A stretch of DNA of 32,550 bases from Bacteroidales bacterium UBA5833 (GTDB taxonomy: Bacteria; Bacteroidota; Bacteroidia; Bacteroidales; Lentimicrobiaceae): contig DJGZ01000079.1 of assembly GCA_002433025.1 (NCBI GenBank), positions 1 to 32,550 on the forward strand, read 5' to 3'. Positions within the stretch are counted from its first letter, which is position 1. Every line of letters begins with the position of its first letter. A program made the position numbers and the translations under genes. Shown here in pieces: positions 7,321 to 15,065 of the stretch. Below the pieces are notes generated by a model. That model was not told where the DNA came from. It made no database searches and saw only the letters and a program-made list of their open reading frames with translations.

Positions 7321-8244
7321 ATGAAAGAACACCTGAATCTGTTTCTTAAAGGTGTGGCCATGGGAACGGCCAACATTATCCCCGGCGTTTCCGGAGGAAC
7401 CATCGCGCTGATTACCGGAATTTTTGAACGACTGATCAATGCCATCATGTCATTTAATCTGACAGCAATCAAACTGCTGTTAAAGGGTCGGTTCAGTGAG
7501 TTTGCAAGGCATACCGACCTGGTTTTTCTTATAGTGTTGTTTGCCGGTGTGGGATTTGCCATCCTGAGCCTTGCCAGAATATTTGAATTTCTTTTCAGAA
7601 ATTATCCGGTTTACATCTGGTCCTATTTCTTTGGCCTTATACTGGCATCGGTCTATTTTGTCGGAAAAACGGTATCCAAATGGTCGACTGCCGCTGTAAT
7701 CTCATTTATTGCCGGCGCAGGTTTTGCCATCTCGCTTACCTTTATGAATCCGGCCACCGAGAACAGTAACTTTATTTACCTGATAATCTGTGGTGTGGCA
7801 GCGGTGTGCAGTATGATTCTTCCGGGTATTTCAGGTTCTTTCATCCTGATATTAATGGGAAATTATCAGCTCGTTTTTATCGATGCCATTAATAACATGC
7901 GTTTTGATATCCTGCTCCCGGTTGTGATAGGTGCAGCCTTCGGATTACTGGGCTTCTCCTATTTCCTTTCATGGATTTTCAAAAAATTCAGGGACCAGAC
8001 CATCGCATTGCTTACCGGCTTTATTCTGGGATCACTCGGGATCATCTGGCCATGGAAAAAAACGGTTTACCTGCTTGATGCTGCGGGCGAAATTCTTGTG
8101 AAAAAGGGTGAACCTGTGGTTGAGCGTTATCTAATCTCACTGCCACCGTCAATGGATACTTCCTTCTTTATAGCTGTGGCCTTTATTATTGCCGGTATCG
8201 CAAGTATCTGGATTATAGAGAAGTACGCTGCCGCCAAACAATAG
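7321..8244 (+). CDS. DUF368 polyprenyl-phosphate transporter (PopT family)
   Basis: 307-residue integral membrane protein with about eight hydrophobic segments. It has the family's two inverted-repeat-like signature motifs: NIIPGVSGGT at 18-27 and SMILPGISGSFILILMGNY at about 164-182. DUF368 proteins (PopT) were shown in recent work to recycle undecaprenyl phosphate across the cytoplasmic membrane for peptidoglycan and surface-polymer synthesis, alongside DedA-family UptA. The transport role here is by family. The C-terminus ends in a short cytoplasmic-like tail after a last membrane segment (about 280-300). It sits in the TPR-DUF368-aroE operon. A lipid-carrier recycler fits the polysaccharide genes found further along in this window, though these are not adjacent. 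Confidence 0.9.
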   Translation: MKEHLNLFLKGVAMGTANIIPGVSGGTIALITGIFERLINAIMSFNLTAIKLLLKGRFSEFARHTDLVFLIVLFAGVGFAILSLARIFEFLFRNYPVYIWSYFFGLILASVYFVGKTVSKWSTAAVISFIAGAGFAISLTFMNPATENSNFIYLIICGVAAVCSMILPGISGSFILILMGNYQLVFIDAINNMRFDILLPVVIGAAFGLLGFSYFLSWIFKKFRDQTIALLTGFILGSLGIIWPWKKTVYLLDAAGEILVKKGEPVVERYLISLPPSMDTSFFIAVAFIIAGIASIWIIEKYAAAKQ

Positions 8245-8253
8245 TTCATCCTT

Positions 8254-9015
8254 GTGCATATTTACGGACTCATCGGATCGACGCTGAAGCATTCCTGGTC
8301 GCGGGAATATTTTATCCGGAAGTTCGCGGCCGCAGGAATTCATGCTGATTATAAACTGTTTGAACTTGCCCATGTCGGTGATTTGCCTGCATTGGTCAGT
8401 TCAGAGAAACAGCTTTGCGGGCTGAATGTTACAATTCCTTATAAGCAATCCGTAATCCCCTTCCTTTCAGGCATTTCGCCTGAAGCGGAAACCATAGGCG
8501 CTGTAAATACAATCCGGATAGAGCGACAGGGCGGGAACATCAGCATGACCGGATTCAACACCGATGCACCGGCTTTTAGTGCCGAACTGGGCAGATTTGA
8601 TTTCAGGGATGATAAAAGTGCATTGGTTCTTGGTACCGGTGGCGCAGCGATGGCTGTGGCCCATGTACTCAAAAACGAAGGGTGGACGTTCAGCATGGTT
8701 AGCCGGGGCGGAAAGTTGCCCGGCTCCCTGACCTATGCTATGGTTACGCCTGAGATCATGGCATCTGTGAAGCTGATTGTAAATGCCACACCGCTGGGCA
8801 TGTATCCTGACGTTGACGCTTTACCGCCATTGCCGTGGGATTGCGTTACTGAGAGCCATCAGCTCTTCGACCTGATCTATAATCCTGAGAAGACTTGTTT
8901 TATGCAAACGGGTATGGCAAAAGGGGCAATGGCGATCAATGGCCTTGGTATGCTGAAACGTCAGGCAGAAATGGCATGGGAAATATGGCAGAAAGCGCCG
9001 GGTCAGGAAAAATAG
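8254..9015 (+). CDS. aroE: Shikimate dehydrogenase
   Basis: 253 residues. AroE reduces 3-dehydroshikimate to shikimate with NADPH in the chorismate pathway. Shikimate-binding residues are visible: Ser14 and Ser16 in LKHSWS, catalytic Lys64 in NVTIPYK, Asn85 in GAVNT, and Asp104 in GFNTDAPAF. The nucleotide-binding loop VLGTGGAAMAVAHVL is at 125-139, followed by NATPLGMYPD. The C-terminal NGLGMLKRQA segment is also typical. The start is GTG at 8254, nine bases after the DUF368 stop; no ATG precedes the conserved IYGLIG strand, so GTG is well supported. The NADP phosphate-clamp region (MVSRGGK) is plausible but not diagnostic. The 3' end overlaps the convergent response regulator gene by 13 bases. 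Confidence 0.95.
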   Translation: MHIYGLIGSTLKHSWSREYFIRKFAAAGIHADYKLFELAHVGDLPALVSSEKQLCGLNVTIPYKQSVIPFLSGISPEAETIGAVNTIRIERQGGNISMTGFNTDAPAFSAELGRFDFRDDKSALVLGTGGAAMAVAHVLKNEGWTFSMVSRGGKLPGSLTYAMVTPEIMASVKLIVNATPLGMYPDVDALPPLPWDCVTESHQLFDLIYNPEKTCFMQTGMAKGAMAINGLGMLKRQAEMAWEIWQKAPGQEK

Positions 9016-9683
9016 TATCCTACACCTTTAATGGTTTTGATACTTTCCATACCTATTTTTCCCCTGATCTTACGGATATGAACATCAATGGTGCGTTCGC
9101 CGACCACTACATCAGTGCCCCATACGCCGGCAAAAATTTCATCACGGGTAAATACTTTGTTGGGTCGGGAGGTCAGTAACAGAAGCAATTCGAATTCTTT
9201 CTTCGAAAGTCCGGTTTCAACGCCGTGGCGGATTACTACATATCTTTCCTTGTCAATAATCAGGCCCTCAAGTACCAGTTTTGTATCTTCCTTTGTTTTG
9301 TCGGGCATCCGGCGTAACAATACCCTTACCCGGCTGATAAAGACCCTGGGCCTCACAGGTTTTCTGATATAGTCGTCTCCGCCGGCCTCGAAACCTTCCA
9401 CCTGCGACATATCTTCGCCCCGGGCTGAGAGGAAAGCGATCATGGTTTCACTGAGGCCCGGTGTTGCCCTGATTTCACGGCAAGTTTCATAACCATCGGC
9501 GCCCGGCATCATGATATCAAGGATAATCAGATCGGGCGTTACCCGCCGGGCTGTCTCCACAGCCTCAAAGCCGTTGTGCGCACAATATACTTCAAAACCC
9601 TCCTTGCGCAGGTTATAGCTCAGAAACTCAAGAATATCCGTTTCATCATCAACAAGCAATATTTTTGCTTCAGGTTTGTCCAT
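9003..9683 (-). CDS. OmpR/PhoB-family response regulator (orphan)
   Basis: 226 residues: receiver domain (about 6-122) plus winged-helix DNA-binding domain (about 130-226). Receiver residues are all present: acidic pair Asp12-Asp13, phosphoacceptor Asp56 in LIILDIMMP, Ser86 in FLSARG, and Lys108 in IRKP. The winged helix has the usual LSKKEFELLLLL and GERTIDVHIRKIRGKIG motifs and ends in IKTIKGVGYYFS. It is expected to be phosphorylated by a sensor kinase and regulate transcription. No histidine kinase gene is in the window, so it is an orphan locally. Its end overlaps aroE by 13 bases, tail to tail. Bacteroidota relatives are often called PhoB or RprY; the regulon cannot be told from sequence. 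Confidence 0.93.
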   Translation of the reverse strand: MDKPEAKILLVDDETDILEFLSYNLRKEGFEVYCAHNGFEAVETARRVTPDLIILDIMMPGADGYETCREIRATPGLSETMIAFLSARGEDMSQVEGFEAGGDDYIRKPVRPRVFISRVRVLLRRMPDKTKEDTKLVLEGLIIDKERYVVIRHGVETGLSKKEFELLLLLTSRPNKVFTRDEIFAGVWGTDVVVGERTIDVHIRKIRGKIGMESIKTIKGVGYYFS

Positions 9684-9703
9684 CAGGAAATTACATTTAT
9701 TTG

Positions 9704-9711
9704 CAAAACTA
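9704..9711 (-). promoter_or_regulatory. -7 promoter box (TAGTTTTG) for the response regulator
   Basis: TAnnTTTG on the minus strand, 20 bases between its last base and the ATG at 9683. No matching -33 box. Confidence 0.45.
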
Positions 9712-9802
9712 TCCTCATGATATAAAGTATAGGTAATCTGAATGTTAAGTTATTGTTATTTGTTCAGGCCGGGAATGACCCTGATTGCTTCCGATATTTG
9801 CG

Positions 9803-9810
9803 TACATTTG
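9803..9810 (+). promoter_or_regulatory. -7 promoter box (TACATTTG) for the 9861 operon
   Basis: TAnnTTTG on the plus strand, 50 bases before the ATG at 9861. A TTG at 9785-9787 is only 15 bases upstream, short for a -33 box. Probably starts transcription of the membrane protein, cyclase-like protein and possibly the NAD(P)HX enzyme. Confidence 0.4.
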
Positions 9811-9860
9811 ATCAAGAAATACGAACCGGGAGCTCTTAATCCTGTTCAGTCAATGGTAAC

Positions 9861-10412
9861 ATGGAAAAAACAACAGAAGCAGAACTGCCGTCCGCTCCGC
9901 CCGGGAGCCGCATAAAGCTTACCTGCCCTGCTCCGGGCGACATCCTGATATTAATTCCGAAAGAAGGGTTTACGCCGAGAGGGATTTTTATCTTTGCGGT
10001 AATTTTTTTCTGGTTGCTGATGATCCTGATATGGACGGTTCTCCTGCTTCAATATGGAATTGTCTGGACACTGCTGTCCGTTCCTTTCTGGCTTCTGGGA
10101 CTGGTTACCCTGCGCATTTCAGCCAGGGAACTTTTCGCCTTTCAGTCAGTTGAAATCACCTCCGGAGCAGTAACCATAAGGAAGAAAACAGGAAAACAGA
10201 CAGCTTCTGCAGAGCTGAAGAAAAAGGATATCTCGGCTGTTTCATTTGTTGAAGGCAGCTATAAAACCCTCTACGGAATGAGCCGGAAAGGTATTTATAC
10301 GGCCATTATAAGCAAGGGGGAAGCCTTTGGCATCGGGGAACGCTGTCGTGTTGCTGAAAAGCAATGGCTTGCAGATGTTCTGAAAAGCCTGATTAAACAA
10401 GAAACCGTATGA
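9861..10412 (+). CDS. Two-pass membrane protein with PH-like C-terminal domain
   Basis: 183 residues. An N-terminal soluble stretch (1-40) contains KLTCPAPGDILILIP, then two membrane segments at about 41-63 and 66-84. Residues 85-183 are beta-rich with a terminal helix (WLADVLKSLIKQ), in the pattern of bacterial PH-like domains that follow a membrane hairpin (FQSVEITSGAVTIRKK ... FGIGERCRVAEKQWL). I do not recognise a named family. The stop overlaps the start of the next gene in ATGA at 10409-10412, implying translational coupling with the cyclase-like protein. A role as its membrane anchor or partner is inference from that coupling alone. Confidence 0.75.
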   Translation: MEKTTEAELPSAPPGSRIKLTCPAPGDILILIPKEGFTPRGIFIFAVIFFWLLMILIWTVLLLQYGIVWTLLSVPFWLLGLVTLRISARELFAFQSVEITSGAVTIRKKTGKQTASAELKKKDISAVSFVEGSYKTLYGMSRKGIYTAIISKGEAFGIGERCRVAEKQWLADVLKSLIKQETV

Positions 10413-11350
10413 AAGATATGAAGGATCATATAAAACTGCTTGACCACAAGGCAATTCGTGAAATCTTACTGAAACACGACAAAAGGGTCATCTTTGAGAA
10501 AACAAATGTAGTGCCCGACGAATCCATGCTGAGGGAAGAACTGCTGGAGTGCCTGGGTGTGGATGAAATCAGCAGTAAATCAGTGCTGGGGCTGGATATT
10601 TATCAGTACAGCTCATATGGTGAATCTGAACAAATGCTGATTCCTTTCCTTTTCAAAACCATGCTGAGTACTACCATTGATCTGTGCCTGGATAATCACC
10701 CGTTTATTTTTCAGTCCTATACACGCGAGAAGATAGAGCGCAGTTACATCAGTACAGGCGATGGTGGTTTCCTGATTTTCGACACCCCGCTTCATTCGCT
10801 GCTGTTTGCCAGCAATTATGCGATCGTACTCAGGATATACAATGCTTTTCATTTCTTTCCCCGGCTGCGCAAGATTATCGGGGGGATCAGCACCCGTTAT
10901 GCCATTACCTACGATAAAGTTTATCGTTTTGAAGATAACCATTACGGAAGGGCGATCATCAACAATGCCCGCATACTTTCACGTGACAGTCTGAACCGCT
11001 GCCTGATCGACGAACATGTGCACCGCTGGTTTACGGTCAATATCGACGGTATTGAGAACCTACAGGTGCTTACGATCGATGATGTTGCACATATCCATGA
11101 GTTCAGCAATTACAATATGCTGCCGCTTGCAACCTCTTCCGATAAGATCTTCGGCAGGGAATCGAGCCGACGCGAAGGGATCATTAACTCCGACATTCTG
11201 AAGATCGGAAAGATCAAGGCCAAGGAAACCGATATCAATATTTACAATCTTCATCTTCAGGTATGCCTCAGCCTGGTTAACAATGACGACGATTCCCAGA
11301 AAAAGGTGGTCACAGTCAGCCTTGGCAATCTGAATACGACGGGAATCTGA
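10409..11350 (+). CDS. Diverged class III nucleotidyl cyclase-like protein
   Basis: 313 residues, no signal or membrane segment. Residues about 58-210 match the class III cyclase homology fold by motif: LGLDIYQYS with Asp63 (first metal Asp), STGDGGFLIF with Asp118 (second metal Asp; compare the common bacterial KSTGDGFLA), then RYAITYDKVY and YGRAIINNARIL (compare GDAVNLAARL), then CLIDEHVHRWF (compare ILVSEEV). The metal Asp pair and the transition-state Arg (Arg188) are present. The substrate-selecting Lys position is Ile114, and the transition-state Asn position is Ile184 (Asn185 is adjacent). It is thus either a degenerate cyclase or one with altered chemistry. About 60 N-terminal and 100 C-terminal residues are unassigned. 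It overlaps the membrane protein gene by four bases. The assignment is by eye and needs a profile or structure comparison. Confidence 0.6.
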   Translation: MKDMKDHIKLLDHKAIREILLKHDKRVIFEKTNVVPDESMLREELLECLGVDEISSKSVLGLDIYQYSSYGESEQMLIPFLFKTMLSTTIDLCLDNHPFIFQSYTREKIERSYISTGDGGFLIFDTPLHSLLFASNYAIVLRIYNAFHFFPRLRKIIGGISTRYAITYDKVYRFEDNHYGRAIINNARILSRDSLNRCLIDEHVHRWFTVNIDGIENLQVLTIDDVAHIHEFSNYNMLPLATSSDKIFGRESSRREGIINSDILKIGKIKAKETDINIYNLHLQVCLSLVNNDDDSQKKVVTVSLGNLNTTGI

Positions 11351-11392
11351 AACATAATTTAAGATGCTGTGCTTAAATAAACCTGAGCCGCT

Positions 11393-12910
11393 ATGTGTGC
11401 TTTGAAAATATTGCCTGTTGAAAAGATCAGGGAAGCGGATGCCTATACCATTGTGCATGAGCCGGTAAGTTCTACCGAATTGATGGAAAGGGCGGCCGCA
11501 GCCTGTTTTCGCTGGATTGAAAAAAAAGTGCCGGCCACAAAGAAGGTCAGGGTGGTTTGCGGCATGGGCAACAATGGCGGGGATGGACTGGTCGTCGCGC
11601 GATTGCTGCATGGTGCCGGTTACGCCGCTGATGTATTTATTATCCGCCATTCCGGGGAACCAGGTGTTGATTTTACTGTGAATTTCAACCTGCTGGCCGA
11701 TCTTCCGGGCCTGGTGATTACCGATGTGTTTGAAGCGGATCCGCTGATCGAAATTGATGAGGACGATGTGGTCATCGATGCCATCCTGGGCTCAGGCCTT
11801 GCCAGGCCGGTGACCGGATGGATGGCCGATATCATCGATCAGATCAACCACAGCGGCGCAATGGTGATTTCGATCGATATTCCTTCTGGATTGTTTGCCG
11901 GTAAGGCGGTAAATCAGAAGTATCCGAAAGTAATCATGGCGGACTTCACGCTGACTTTTCAGATGCCGAAACTGGCTTTTCTGATTCCTGAAAACGAGCG
12001 TTTCTGCGGAAACTGGAAAGTGCTTGATATTGGCTTGCATCCTGCATTTATTGAGCAATGTGAATGCAACAATTACCTGATTGAGAAGGACGATTGCCGG
12101 AGTCTTTACAAGGTGCGGTCGAAGTTTGCCCATAAAGGACATTTTGGCCACGCGTTGCTGATATCCGGAAGCACAGGAAAATACGGAGCCTCGGTGATGG
12201 CTGCCAGGGCTTGTCTGCGTTCAGGGGTGGGTTTGCTTACCGTGCATACCCCTGCCGATGGGTTTCAGACCATTCAGGGGTCAGTACATGAGGCCATGGT
12301 CAGCATCGATCCTGACGACAGTTGCTTTTCGGCCCTGCCGGTGCTGGATGCATACAATGCCATAGGGATTGGTCCCGGGCTGGGAACGAGTGATCAGAGC
12401 GCAGCCGCCCTGAAGCTGCTGATACAGCAAACGCATGTTCCACTGGTTTTGGATGCCGATGCCCTGAATATGCTGGGGGATAATAAGACCTGGCTTTCTT
12501 TTCTGCCTCCGGGCAGTATTCTGACGCCACACCCAAAGGAATTTGAGCGGCTGTCAGAACCCACAGATAATCATTTCGACCGGCTTGAATTGCAACGCGC
12601 TTTTGCTGTGCGCTACAGGTTATACATAGTACTGAAGGGGGCTTTCACAGCAACAGCAACGCCTGAAGGCGATCTCTTTTTCAACCCTACCGGTAACCCG
12701 GGAATGGCCACCGGAGGCAGCGGGGATGTACTTACAGGCATTATCCTCGGCTTGAGGGCTTCGGGTTATTCAGCCCGCGATGCTTGTATCCTCGGGGTAT
12801 GGCTGCATGGAAAAGCCGGAGATATGGCTGCTGAAAAATTCGGGCAGCCATCCATGCTGCCCGGCGATATGATTGAAATGCTGGGTAAGGCCTTTAAGAA
12901 AATCAGCTGA
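11393..12910 (+). CDS. nnr: Bifunctional NAD(P)H-hydrate epimerase / ADP-dependent dehydratase
   Basis: 505 residues, the full length of the two-domain Nnr protein. The enzyme repairs hydrated NAD(P)H: the N-terminal epimerase interconverts R and S forms, and the C-terminal kinase-fold domain dehydrates S-NAD(P)HX using ADP. N-terminal motifs are GNNGGDG at 59-65, DAILGSG and DIPSG. C-terminal motifs are HKGHFGHALLISGS with the kinase-fold start, TPHPKEF, VLKGA, and NPTGNPGMATGGSGDVLTGI near the ADP site. It lies 42 bases after the cyclase-like gene and may share its transcript. It converges on parE with only five bases between the stops. Confidence 0.95.
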   Translation: MCALKILPVEKIREADAYTIVHEPVSSTELMERAAAACFRWIEKKVPATKKVRVVCGMGNNGGDGLVVARLLHGAGYAADVFIIRHSGEPGVDFTVNFNLLADLPGLVITDVFEADPLIEIDEDDVVIDAILGSGLARPVTGWMADIIDQINHSGAMVISIDIPSGLFAGKAVNQKYPKVIMADFTLTFQMPKLAFLIPENERFCGNWKVLDIGLHPAFIEQCECNNYLIEKDDCRSLYKVRSKFAHKGHFGHALLISGSTGKYGASVMAARACLRSGVGLLTVHTPADGFQTIQGSVHEAMVSIDPDDSCFSALPVLDAYNAIGIGPGLGTSDQSAAALKLLIQQTHVPLVLDADALNMLGDNKTWLSFLPPGSILTPHPKEFERLSEPTDNHFDRLELQRAFAVRYRLYIVLKGAFTATATPEGDLFFNPTGNPGMATGGSGDVLTGIILGLRASGYSARDACILGVWLHGKAGDMAAEKFGQPSMLPGDMIEMLGKAFKKIS

Positions 12911-12915
12911 AGCGG

Positions 12916-14793
12916 TCAGGCTTCCGCATTCACAAAGTCTTCTTCCATGCGCAGGTTGTCCATAATAAATACCTGGCGGTCAGGAGTGTTACGCCCCATA
13001 TAAAAGCTTAACAAATCAGGAATTTCCGATGATTTGCGAAGAATAATAGGGTCAAGCCGCATATTGGGTCCAATGAAGTTTTTAAATTCTTCGGGCGAAA
13101 TCTCCCCGAGTCCTTTAAAACGGGTAATTTCAGGGTTGGGCCCCAGTTCGGCGATGGCAGATACGCGCTCTTCGTCAGAATAACAGTAAATCGTTTTCTT
13201 TTTGTTCCTGACCCTGAAAAGCGGTGTCTGCAGAATATACAGGTGGCCTGACTTTACCACGTCGGGATAAAACTGGAGGAAGAAAGTCAGCATCAACAAA
13301 CGGATATGCATGCCGTCGACATCGGCATCGGTGGCAATGACGATGTAGTTATACCGCAGATTTTCAACGCCTTCTTCAATGTTCAGGGCAGATTGCAGCA
13401 GATTGAATTCATCGTTTTCATAAACCACGCGTTTGGTAAGACCGTAACAGTTAAGCGGTTTTCCTTTGAGGCTGAATACCGCCTGGGTGTTCACGTCGCG
13501 CGATTTGGTGATTGAGCCGCTGGCCGAGTCGCCCTCTGTGATGAAAAGCGTTGTTTCTAGCCTGCGGTTGTCGTTGCTGTTGTAATGAATACGGCAATCG
13601 CGCAGTTTCTTGTTGTGCAGACTTACCTTCTTAACGCTTTCTTTGGCCAGTTTTTTTATGTTGGCAAAATCCTTTCTTTCTTTTTCGCTTTGCATGATCC
13701 TGCGCAGCAAGGCTTCTGCAACATCGCTGTTCATATGCAGGTAATTGTCAAGCTGCTTTTTCAGGATATCGCCGATGTAGTTGCGGATGCTCTGACCATC
13801 GGGCTCCATCAGTTGAGAACCCAGCTTGGTTTTTGTCTGAGACTCAAAAACAGGTTCCTGCACTTTAATACTGATGGCAGCCACCATGCATTGTCTGATG
13901 TCGCTGGGATCGAAATCTTTTTTATAAAAATCCCTTATTGTTTTGACCAGCGCTTCGCGGAAAGCCGCCTGATGGGTACCGCCCTGCGTGGTATGCTGTC
14001 CGTTGACAAATGAATAATATTCCTCACCGTATTGCCTTCCGCTGTGGGTAAAAGCGCATTCAAAGTCCTCGTCCTTGATCTGGATAATAGGATACACCAG
14101 CGGATTGCCGTTGATGTTTCGTTGCAGCAGATCCAGCAGACCGTTTTTCGCCTGCATTTTTGTTCCGTTGTACCATATCGTCAGGCCATTGTTCAGGAAC
14201 ACATAGTTCCAGAGCATCTGTTCGATATATTCAGAGATAAAGTGGTAATGTCCGAATACTTTCTCGTCAGGAACAAAACTTATGATGGTCCCGCTGCGGA
14301 GGTTGCTGGGCTCTTCGGGCAGGTCGCTGATGATCTCCCCCCGTTCGAATTCAACGATCTTGGTTTTGCCCTCGCGGATACTCTGCGCGGTAAAACTGCC
14401 GGATAAGGCGTTTACCGCCTTTGACCCGACGCCATTGAGGCCGACCGCCTTTTTAAATACTTTGGAGTCATATTTAGCCCCGGTATTGATCTTGGATACA
14501 CAATCAATTACTTTCCCGAGGGGAATGCCACGTCCGTAATCCCTTATTGTAACCCGCTGGTCCTTGATGGCCACTTCAATGGTGCGGCCATTACCCATAA
14601 CAAATTCATCAATCGCATTATCGATAATCTCCTTGATGAGGACGTAAATGCCATCATCCTGGGAGGAGCCGTCTCCGAGTTTGCCAATATACATGCCGGG
14701 CCTCAGGCGTATGTGCTCTTTCCAGTCAAGCGTAACAACAGCATCATCCGAGTAGGCGCCCGGATTGCTCTGTGTAATTTCCAGTTCTTCCAT
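12916..14793 (-). CDS. parE: DNA topoisomerase IV subunit B
   Basis: 625 residues. ParE is the ATPase subunit of topoisomerase IV, which decatenates daughter chromosomes. The GHKL ATPase has Glu55 and Asn59 in EIIDNAIDE, DYGRGIP, and GLNGVGSKAVNAL; the transducer has the THQAAFREA loop; the TOPRIM domain has TEGDSASGS and DADVDGMHIR. The start HIRLRPGMYIGKLGDG and the length match the ParE group rather than GyrB in this phylum; GyrB remains a less likely alternative. The frame is open to a TTG at 14802, but that lies within the -7 promoter box, so ATG at 14793 is used. parC, often adjacent, is absent: the next gene downstream is convergent. Confidence 0.92.
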   Translation of the reverse strand: MEELEITQSNPGAYSDDAVVTLDWKEHIRLRPGMYIGKLGDGSSQDDGIYVLIKEIIDNAIDEFVMGNGRTIEVAIKDQRVTIRDYGRGIPLGKVIDCVSKINTGAKYDSKVFKKAVGLNGVGSKAVNALSGSFTAQSIREGKTKIVEFERGEIISDLPEEPSNLRSGTIISFVPDEKVFGHYHFISEYIEQMLWNYVFLNNGLTIWYNGTKMQAKNGLLDLLQRNINGNPLVYPIIQIKDEDFECAFTHSGRQYGEEYYSFVNGQHTTQGGTHQAAFREALVKTIRDFYKKDFDPSDIRQCMVAAISIKVQEPVFESQTKTKLGSQLMEPDGQSIRNYIGDILKKQLDNYLHMNSDVAEALLRRIMQSEKERKDFANIKKLAKESVKKVSLHNKKLRDCRIHYNSNDNRRLETTLFITEGDSASGSITKSRDVNTQAVFSLKGKPLNCYGLTKRVVYENDEFNLLQSALNIEEGVENLRYNYIVIATDADVDGMHIRLLMLTFFLQFYPDVVKSGHLYILQTPLFRVRNKKKTIYCYSDEERVSAIAELGPNPEITRFKGLGEISPEEFKNFIGPNMRLDPIILRKSSEIPDLLSFYMGRNTPDRQVFIMDNLRMEEDFVNAEA

Positions 14794-14799
14794 AGCCTG

Positions 14800-14807
14800 C
14801 AAAGATA
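14800..14807 (-). promoter_or_regulatory. -7 promoter box (TATCTTTG) abutting parE
   Basis: A strong TAnnTTTG element whose last base is only six bases from the parE ATG. If used, transcription would start at or within a few bases of the start codon, giving a leaderless or nearly leaderless mRNA. No -33 TTG is seen at 19-22 bases. Confidence 0.5.
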
Positions 14808-14828
14808 ACGCAAACCGCCGGAATTGTC

Positions 14829-14868
14829 CCTGGGTGTTGAAATCTTAGCCTGGATGTTGAAATCTTTG
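14829..14868. repeat. Two tandem 20-base repeats upstream of parE
   Basis: Copies at 14829-14848 and 14849-14868 share 18 of 20 bases (core TGTTGAAATCTT). They lie 22 bases upstream of the parE -7 box, roughly two helical turns apart, so they could be an operator or simply a small tandem duplication. Confidence 0.6.
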
Positions 14869-14906
14869 GCTGCTATATGCCAATTGTTGATTTACAGCCT
14901 GATAAA

Positions 14907-14962
14907 TGAACAATTTATTAACTAGTCTCCCGTAAATGGAATGGGGGAGTTTTATTTGTTCA
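14907..14962. repeat. Nested inverted repeat in the parE/CAP-SPOR gap
   Basis: An outer pair TGAACAA (14907-14913) and TTGTTCA (14956-14962) encloses an inner pair CTCCC (14927-14931) and GGGAG (14945-14949), the latter followed on the plus strand by TTTTATTT. It could form a terminator for the CAP-SPOR gene, which reads towards it from the right, or a structured operator. The rest of 14794-15065 shows nothing else but the tandem repeat. Confidence 0.4.
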
Positions 14963-15065
14963 TGATTCAGGTACGATCCTGAGTAGAATCAGAAGTGGCC
15001 ATGGTTTCGCGGGCAGAACAGCCGGGATAATAATAAATCGCGGCGCTATTTCAAACCTGAATGGG

